From positions 1-10,825 of the forward strand of contig JAEYSH010000110.1 in the NCBI GenBank assembly GCA_023434825.1: a stretch of DNA of 10,825 nt, read 5' to 3'. The notes beneath the pieces are model-generated. The model was given only the letters and a program-made list of their open reading frames with translations. It was not told the origin of the DNA and searched no databases. Numbering within the stretch: position 1 is the stretch's first letter; each line of letters starts with the position of its first letter. The translations under genes and the position numbers were made by a program. Shown one piece after another: positions 6,747 through 10,825 of the stretch. The DNA comes from Methanobacteriota archaeon. GTDB lineage: Archaea > Methanobacteriota > Methanobacteria > Methanobacteriales > Methanobacteriaceae.

Positions 6747-6902
6747 ATGAAGAAGTGTGACCTTTACGAAGTTAAAGATAACAAACTTGTAAGAAAAAAT
6801 CCTGAGTGTGTTAGATGCTCCCACGGTGTTTTCATGGCTGATCATGGAGACAGATATGCATGTGGAAAATGCGGATACACACAGTGGAAAGGTAAAGAAT
6901 AA
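6747..6902 (+). CDS. rps27ae: 30S ribosomal protein S27ae
   Basis: Small zinc-ribbon protein of the 30S subunit, equal to the ribosomal half of eukaryotic ubiquitin-S27a but without ubiquitin. The 51-residue frame begins MKKCDLYEVK. Two CxxC pairs, Cys21/Cys24 and Cys39/Cys42, flank SHGVFMADHGDRYA, the expected S27ae zinc ribbon, and the end GYTQWKGKE is typical. GAGGAGG (6732-6738) lies 8 nt upstream inside rps24e. The 3-nt gap and the conserved S24e-S27ae pairing indicate one transcript. Confidence 0.96.
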   Translation: MKKCDLYEVKDNKLVRKNPECVRCSHGVFMADHGDRYACGKCGYTQWKGKE

Positions 6903-6913
6903 TTATATTTTTT

Positions 6914-6920
6914 AAAGGTG
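6914..6920 (+). promoter_or_regulatory. Shine-Dalgarno site that decides the argH start
   Basis: AAAGGTG lies 6 nt before TTG 6927-6929. The GTG at 6918, the furthest upstream start in frame, is the end of this site and has no Shine-Dalgarno sequence of its own. The TTG start also gives the family-like N-terminus MNLRSGRLKG. Confidence 0.6.
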
Positions 6921-6926
6921 AAAACC

Positions 6927-8330
6927 TTGAATTTAAGATCTGGAAGGCTTAAAGGAAAGATGAGCGAAGAAGCTGCATCTTTTAACTCTTCTTTAGAATT
7001 TGATGTACGAATTTTTGAAGCAGATATTGAACTTAATGCAGCACATACTACTATGCTTGCAAAGAAGGGAATAATCGCTGAAGAAACTGCGCAAAACATT
7101 TTAAAGGCGCTCAATGACCTTAAAGAAGAAGGCATTGAAGCTCTTAACCTCGATCTTTCTGTTGAAGATATACATATGGCCATTGAAAATTATGTAACTT
7201 CAAAAATAGGTGCTGAAGCAGGTTATATGCACACAGCTAAATCAAGAAATGATCAGGTTGCAACAGATCTTAGACTTGTTTTAAAGAAAGAAATAAAAAT
7301 AATTGGATATTCCATACTTAATTTTATTGAAGAAATAATTCTAATGGCAGATGAACATAAAGAAACTATTTTTGTAGGATATACACATCTGCAACATGCC
7401 CAACCAACTACTTTTGCTCACCATCTACTTGCTTATGCTAATGCACTTAGAAGGGATTATGAAAGACTTATGGATGCATATAAACGAGTTGATATGAATC
7501 CACTTGGTTCTGCGGCTTTGACTACCACCAGTTTCCCAATTGACAGGGAAATGACTACTGAATTACTAGGATTTAGTAGAATTATGGAAAATTCAATCGA
7601 TGGTGTAAGTTCAAGAGATTTTATAGCAGAAACTGTATTTTCACTTTCAATGCTCACTTCTACAATCAGTAAAATATGTGAAGAGCTTATAAATTGGAGC
7701 ACTTATGAATTTGGAGTAGTTGAAATTGCTTATGAATATTCATCAACTTCATCAATCATGCCTCAAAAAAAGAATCCTGATATTGCAGAACTTGCAAGAG
7801 CAAAAGGTGCTATTCTCACTGGAGAATTAATGACCATTATGACAATTTTAAAAGCATTACCTTACAGTTATAATAAAGATTTGCAGGAAATAACTCCCCA
7901 TCTTTGGAATTCTGTAGATACTGCTAAATCAATACTCAGCATGATGACTGTTATGTTATCAACAATTTCTGTAAATAAGGAACGTGCTGCAGAACTTGCA
8001 AAGTCTAATTTTGCCACCGCAACCGAGTTAGCAGATATACTGGTTCGTGAAAAAGACATGCCTTTTAGGACTGCCCATCAAATAGTTGGAAGAATGGTAA
8101 CGGAAGCACTGGAGAACAATGTTTCTCTTGATGATATTGACTCGAAGTTTTTAGATAACGTGGCCATCGAAGTTATGGGTAAATCACTTGATCTGGATGA
8201 GGAAACTATAAAAAAAGCACTTGATCCTTATGAAAATATTAAGGCCAGAACGGTAATTGGTGGATGTTCCCCTCAAGCAGTTCAAGGTGCAATTAATAAT
8301 TTAAAGATTTTTCTGGATGAAGAAAAATAA
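6927..8330 (+). CDS. argH: Argininosuccinate lyase
   Basis: Last step of arginine synthesis: cleaves argininosuccinate to arginine and fumarate in the cytosol, as a homotetramer of the fumarase/aspartase superfamily. From TTG 6927 the product has 467 residues, the usual length (470 if GTG 6918 were used). Conserved regions, numbered from the TTG start, are the SRNDQVATD loop (about 106-114), the catalytic His motif THLQHAQP (His154) and the mobile signature loop SSIMPQKKNPD (275-285) with the catalytic serine. The residue before the loop serines is Thr where bacterial enzymes have Gly, which I recall as normal in Methanobacteriales. It follows rps27ae by only 24 nt, so an amino-acid gene probably shares the ribosomal-protein transcript. 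No defects are visible. Confidence 0.95.
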   Translation: MNLRSGRLKGKMSEEAASFNSSLEFDVRIFEADIELNAAHTTMLAKKGIIAEETAQNILKALNDLKEEGIEALNLDLSVEDIHMAIENYVTSKIGAEAGYMHTAKSRNDQVATDLRLVLKKEIKIIGYSILNFIEEIILMADEHKETIFVGYTHLQHAQPTTFAHHLLAYANALRRDYERLMDAYKRVDMNPLGSAALTTTSFPIDREMTTELLGFSRIMENSIDGVSSRDFIAETVFSLSMLTSTISKICEELINWSTYEFGVVEIAYEYSSTSSIMPQKKNPDIAELARAKGAILTGELMTIMTILKALPYSYNKDLQEITPHLWNSVDTAKSILSMMTVMLSTISVNKERAAELAKSNFATATELADILVREKDMPFRTAHQIVGRMVTEALENNVSLDDIDSKFLDNVAIEVMGKSLDLDEETIKKALDPYENIKARTVIGGCSPQAVQGAINNLKIFLDEEK

Positions 8331-8333
8331 TTA

Positions 8334-8402
8334 TTTTTTCATTCAACCTTTTTTATTAGCTTATTTAATTCAAAACGATTTTTAATTTAGTTTTTGTTTT
8401 TT
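8334..8402 (+). terminator. U-rich terminator region after argH
   Basis: Several T runs (8334-8339, 8349-8354, 8391-8395, 8397-8402) follow the argH stop, the pattern of archaeal U-tract termination. This is the most convincing end for the long + strand cluster. No strong stem is needed or seen. Confidence 0.65.
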
Positions 8403-8425
8403 AATAGATTTTAAATCCTCATAAA

Positions 8426-8436
8426 TTTTATATATG
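8426..8436 (+). promoter_or_regulatory. TATA box for the small membrane-protein gene
   Basis: TTTTATATATG with A-rich sequence just upstream (possible BRE) matches the archaeal TATA consensus. A start about 25-28 nt downstream would fall at or next to ATG 8460, with no room for a 5' leader. Confidence 0.6.
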
Positions 8437-8459
8437 ATCTATTACAAAATATATTAGAC

Positions 8460-8600
8460 ATGAGAAGCGATTCAACACCCCAGTTAATAGGAATAATTGC
8501 TATTTTAATTGGTATTTTGATGATTATTTATCCGCAGCTTGTAGGATACCTTGTTGGAATTTTCCTTATAGCTTATGGGATATTAGAAGTCATTAAATAG
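8460..8600 (+). CDS. Small DUF3096-like membrane protein, 46 aa
   Basis: The frame reads MRSDSTPQLIGIIAILIGIL and then MIIYPQLVGYLVGIF..., ending EVIK and TAG. Two hydrophobic stretches (about 9-23 and 28-43) separated by a YPQ turn predict a helical hairpin in the membrane. Size and layout match DUF3096, short proteins of unknown function with a central aromatic-Pro turn. No Shine-Dalgarno site precedes the ATG, while a TATA box sits at leaderless spacing. The gene stands alone between terminator sequences, which suggests its own transcript. The gene is likely real; the family call is by eye and the function is unknown. Confidence 0.75.
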   Translation: MRSDSTPQLIGIIAILIGILMIIYPQLVGYLVGIFLIAYGILEVIK

Positions 8601-8626
8601 ACTATCTAGCTGAAACCATTAACTGA

Positions 8627-8642
8627 TTTATTTTTTATTTTT
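8627..8642 (+). terminator. U-tract terminator after the small membrane-protein gene
   Basis: Two T runs (8631-8636 and 8638-8642) follow the 46-aa gene on the + strand, directly before the convergent PP-loop gene. This can end + strand transcription. On the - strand the same bases are A-rich and would not terminate the convergent gene. Confidence 0.5.
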
Positions 8643-8645
8643 CAA

Positions 8646-9668
8646 TTAAATTGATTTCATAATCATATCCAGAGCTTCACCGGGTTCAAGTATCCCTGCA
8701 CGTGTCTCTCTTAAAACTCTTTGAATGGAGTACTTTCTCATATGTGGATACTTTTTATGTACTTCATTGATTAAGGGGCAACCGTATCCTCCTTTACTTA
8801 AAATATCGTATTTTGAAGCGATTTGTTTAATTTCACCCTTGCTCAATGAAAGCATCGCAGGTATGTTCATTTTTATAATTCCTTCTTCATTAACAATTGA
8901 ATTAGTTCCAGTTGTTAATAAATCTCCATATATTATAAAAGGCACATCTATTTCTTTTGCATAATCTAAAACTGCTCCTTTTATCACTTTAGAACATTTT
9001 CCACATGGATGGAATCTCCCTTCCAGTGAATTCTTGATAATTTCATCCATTTCTACTTCCAGATAATGGTGCTTTACATTTAGCTTACTTGAGAGCTTTT
9101 CAACATTTTTTTTAAAATATGTTGGAAGAATTATAGTTCCAGGATCAACAGTAACTGCTATTGGATTAAAACCCATTTTTTTAGCCACTATTAATGAAAG
9201 ACTGCTATCAACTCCTCCGGATAGTGCAACAACAGCTTTATTTTCTTTTTCTTCATTAATATTATCAAATTTATTTAAAACTGCTTCAAAATCGTAAATA
9301 TTTTCAAGTCTCAATTTTAAAAGTTTATTTAAGTTATTAAAAGGTTTAAATTTTTTTAAATCAGTAGAATCTAAAATTTCGTCCATTTTTTCAATAGTTA
9401 ACTTTATTTTATACTCTTTAAGTAAAATATCAGGATAGGCTTCCACATGGATAGAATTTATTCCCAGTTCTTCTTTGAGTCTCCCCACTACCCATCCTCC
9501 TTTTCCAATAACAATTGATTTTTCAGGACGATCTGAAGTAATAATTAAAAGAGTTCCATTATCTGCATCAAAAACCACGTCTTTAATCTTTGGTTTCACT
9601 TTTTGATGGCCAATTTCTTCTCTTATTTTACATACTCTTTCAATTATTTCTTTTTTTTCAAATTTCAA
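8646..9668 (-). CDS. KH-domain PP-loop ATPase, probable Fe-S RNA thiolase
   Basis: A 340-residue protein in three parts. Residues about 1-100 resemble a KH-type RNA-binding fold with an intact GxxG loop (IVIGKGGW, GKGG at 55-58). Residues about 144-300 are an adenylating PP-loop domain with SGGVDSS (150-156). Three cysteines, Cys222 and Cys225 (HPCGKCSK) and Cys297 (GYGCPL), lie as in TtcA/TtuA/Ncs6 enzymes, where CxxC plus a later Cys hold a [4Fe-4S] cluster for sulfur transfer to tRNA. The terminal zinc fingers of TtuA are absent. The likely role is ATP-dependent RNA (tRNA) 2-thiolation; the target base cannot be told. GMP synthase or ThiI are less likely given the cysteines and KH domain. 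The start is TTG with a GGAG site (complement of 9676-9679) 7 nt upstream. Confidence 0.8.
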   Translation of the reverse strand: MKFEKKEIIERVCKIREEIGHQKVKPKIKDVVFDADNGTLLIITSDRPEKSIVIGKGGWVVGRLKEELGINSIHVEAYPDILLKEYKIKLTIEKMDEILDSTDLKKFKPFNNLNKLLKLRLENIYDFEAVLNKFDNINEEKENKAVVALSGGVDSSLSLIVAKKMGFNPIAVTVDPGTIILPTYFKKNVEKLSSKLNVKHHYLEVEMDEIIKNSLEGRFHPCGKCSKVIKGAVLDYAKEIDVPFIIYGDLLTTGTNSIVNEEGIIKMNIPAMLSLSKGEIKQIASKYDILSKGGYGCPLINEVHKKYPHMRKYSIQRVLRETRAGILEPGEALDMIMKSI

Positions 9669-9701
9669 GTTGATTCTCCTTTAGCTTAGAAAATGTAACT
9701 T

Positions 9702-9714
9702 AATTTATAGTTTT
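9702..9714 (-). promoter_or_regulatory. Possible TATA box for the PP-loop gene
   Basis: On the - strand this reads AAAACTATAAATT, TATA-like and about 35-45 nt before the TTG start. Transcription starting about 25 nt downstream would leave a short leader holding the Shine-Dalgarno site. The region is AT-rich throughout, so the match is weak. The rest of 9715-9845 shows no gene. Confidence 0.35.
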
Positions 9715-9845
9715 ATTCCTTTTATTTGCGTATTTTGAAATAATATATTTTAATCATATTTAAGTGATATTATTATGTCTTCAATTATTTAAAAAACAAA
9801 ATAAGATAGCTTAATGATTGGAAATATAATTTTTATCTACTAAAT

Positions 9846-9855
9846 AAAAAAAAAA
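9846..9855 (-). terminator. U10 terminator of the PEBP gene
   Basis: Ten A on the + strand form a run of ten T on the - strand, 4 nt after the PEBP-gene stop codon. This is a good archaeal oligo-U terminator. Confidence 0.65.
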
Positions 9856-9859
9856 TTAA

Positions 9860-10315
9860 TTATCTGTATTTACCAATTAACTGCCCTTCGTCTAGAATAT
9901 TTTCATTTATAGCTTTTAAAAATTCATCTCTTTTAACTGGTGGGCTTATATTCAATGTTTTATCCAGCGCATATATTTTGAAAAAATATCTATGTGCAGG
10001 ACCTTCTGGTGGGCATGGGCCACTGTAACCAGTAAAACCTGATGTAGTTATTCCTTGGATTATTCCATTTTGGATTTTTTCTTTCTTATCTATATTTTCT
10101 GGAAGTTCACTTAGATTTGCAGGAATGTTAAAGATTATCCAATGAGTAAATAGTCCTGCTGGAGCATCTGGATCTTCACATATTACTGCAAAGCTAATTG
10201 TATGTTCGGGAATATTATCCCATACAAGATCTGGTGAAATATTTTCGCCATCGCAGGTAAATTTTTTGGGGAGTTTCTCTCCATTTTCAAATGCATTACT
10301 TCGGATATTTATCAT
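9860..10315 (-). CDS. PEBP family protein (YbhB/YbcL, Raf-kinase-inhibitor-like)
   Basis: A 151-residue protein of the phosphatidylethanolamine-binding-protein fold in the compact prokaryotic form. Family marks are FTCDGENISPDL (19-30), the ligand-pocket motif DPDAP (48-52) followed by THW (57-59), GYSGPCPP (96-103) and HRYFFKIYALD (108-118). No signal peptide or membrane segment is visible, so it is probably cytosolic. The molecular role of prokaryotic members is not settled, and the eukaryotic kinase-inhibitor name should not be carried over. The ATG is supported by AAGGAGG on the - strand (complement of 10326-10332) 10 nt upstream. It is divergent from the histone gene and appears monocistronic. 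Confidence 0.93.
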   Translation of the reverse strand: MINIRSNAFENGEKLPKKFTCDGENISPDLVWDNIPEHTISFAVICEDPDAPAGLFTHWIIFNIPANLSELPENIDKKEKIQNGIIQGITTSGFTGYSGPCPPEGPAHRYFFKIYALDKTLNISPPVKRDEFLKAINENILDEGQLIGKYR

Positions 10316-10370
10316 TTTAAGTAACCCTCCTTACGTTCAAATTAATCTTAAAAATATCGAATCCATATAA

Positions 10371-10396
10371 TTAATATTTATTTATTAATATTTATT
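10371..10396. repeat. Direct repeat TTAATATTTATT x2
   Basis: TTAATATTTATT occurs at 10371-10382 and again at 10385-10396 with a 14-bp period. It lies upstream of the PEBP gene, next to its putative promoter. It could be a binding site or curved A/T-tract DNA favoured by histones, but in such AT-rich sequence chance is quite possible. Confidence 0.45.
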
Positions 10397-10648
10397 ATTT
10401 TATAACTTAATAATATACACTTAATGTGTACAGAATGCCCTCTTATTGTCTTGATTTAGGTAAAATTAGAATTTAACTCCTTAACACATTATTAACAATT
10501 ATCTTTAATAAATTATTACTTATAAAACATTATATGGACTTTTTTTTTAACACAAAAACATGCATCAGAAGTCTAATTTCATTTTGAAATTCTACTCAAT
10601 TTTAAATAGTGATAAAAAATTATAATTACAATCAGTAATTCGAACTGA

Positions 10649-10661
10649 AAGTGAGTCACTT
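10649..10661. promoter_or_regulatory. 13-bp palindrome AAGTGA-G-TCACTT
   Basis: A perfect 6-bp inverted repeat around one central base, about 75 bp upstream of the histone TATA box. It is less AT-rich than its surroundings and resembles a dimeric regulator site. No regulator is identifiable from the window. Confidence 0.4.
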
Positions 10662-10735
10662 GAAATATCAAAATATGGATTTATATGAAGTCACAATCAA
10701 GATAAGAGTTATCAAAAATCAATATAATCGACATA

Positions 10736-10743
10736 TTTATATA
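10736..10743 (+). promoter_or_regulatory. Histone-gene promoter (TATA box)
   Basis: TTTATATA matches the methanogen TATA consensus exactly and lies 43 nt before the histone ATG. A start about 25 nt downstream (about 10765) would give a very short leader carrying the Shine-Dalgarno site GAGGTGAT (10767-10774). Confidence 0.75.
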
Positions 10744-10778
10744 CTATGTAATACTAATAATGTATTGAGGTGATATAA

Positions 10779-10825
<47 letters not shown>

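Larger units (their letters stand above)
10316..10778. other. 463-bp AT-rich divergent intergenic region
   Basis: The space between the divergent PEBP and histone genes holds no convincing gene. Frames beginning at ATG 10560 (21 aa) and ATG 10675 (32 aa) have no ribosome-binding site or recognisable sequence. A TATA-like stretch on the - strand near 10364-10372 could serve the PEBP gene. A 12-bp direct repeat, a 13-bp palindrome and the histone promoter are listed separately. About 10400-10620 is otherwise featureless AT-rich DNA. A small RNA cannot be excluded by eye. Confidence 0.6.

Noticed and set aside
8601..8645. Terminator for the convergent PP-loop gene
   Set aside because: The - strand is A-rich here, not U-rich, and no strong stem was seen; its transcript may continue into the opposite small gene.
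10675..10773. 32-codon ORF ending in the histone Shine-Dalgarno site
   Set aside because: No ribosome-binding site, no recognisable sequence, and it spans the histone TATA box; probably chance in AT-rich DNA.

Overview
The window looks like chromosomal core DNA from a methanogenic archaeon of the order Methanobacteriales, most likely close to Methanobacterium. The reasons are AT-rich DNA, archaeal/eukaryal-type translation factors and ribosomal proteins, an HMf-type histone starting at the right edge, strong Shine-Dalgarno sites with frequent TTG/GTG starts, and a gene order (L24e, ndk, aIF5B, S6e, aIF2-gamma, PIN, Ppa, Rpo7, Spt4, DUF359, S24e, S27ae, ArgH) that I recall from Methanothermobacter. 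The species call is inference.

Positions 1-8330 (+ strand) hold a long information-processing cluster. It runs from the tail of rpl24e (overlapping ndk by ATGA) through ndk, infB (aIF5B), rps6e, eif2g, a PIN-domain gene of the Fcf1/Utp24 type, inorganic pyrophosphatase, RNA polymerase subunit Rpo7 (rpoE1), Spt4 (rpoE2), a DUF359 GTP-dependent dephospho-CoA kinase, rps24e, rps27ae and argH. Together they cover initiator-tRNA delivery and subunit joining, ribosome structure, probable rRNA processing, transcription initiation and elongation, removal of pyrophosphate, NTP balance, CoA synthesis and arginine synthesis.

Positions 8331-8645 hold U-rich termination sequence after argH and a small, apparently leaderless gene for a 46-residue membrane protein (DUF3096-like) with its own TATA box. 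Positions 8646-9668 (- strand) encode an unusual KH-domain plus PP-loop ATPase with three cysteines placed as in [4Fe-4S]-dependent RNA thiolases. Positions 9860-10315 (- strand) encode a PEBP/YbhB-type protein. The 463-bp region 10316-10778 is gene-poor and very AT-rich, with a direct repeat, a palindrome and the histone promoter. The histone gene begins at 10779 and runs off the window.

Three observations stand out. (1) The PIN gene needs a -1 frameshift exactly at a canonical T TTT TTA slippery heptamer to join its catalytic Asp to the rest of the domain. (2) An almost identical hairpin with a kink-turn-like GA/GA internal loop lies just upstream of both infB and rps24e. (3) The KH/PP-loop/three-Cys protein looks like an RNA-guided-in-cis sulfurtransferase of unassigned substrate.
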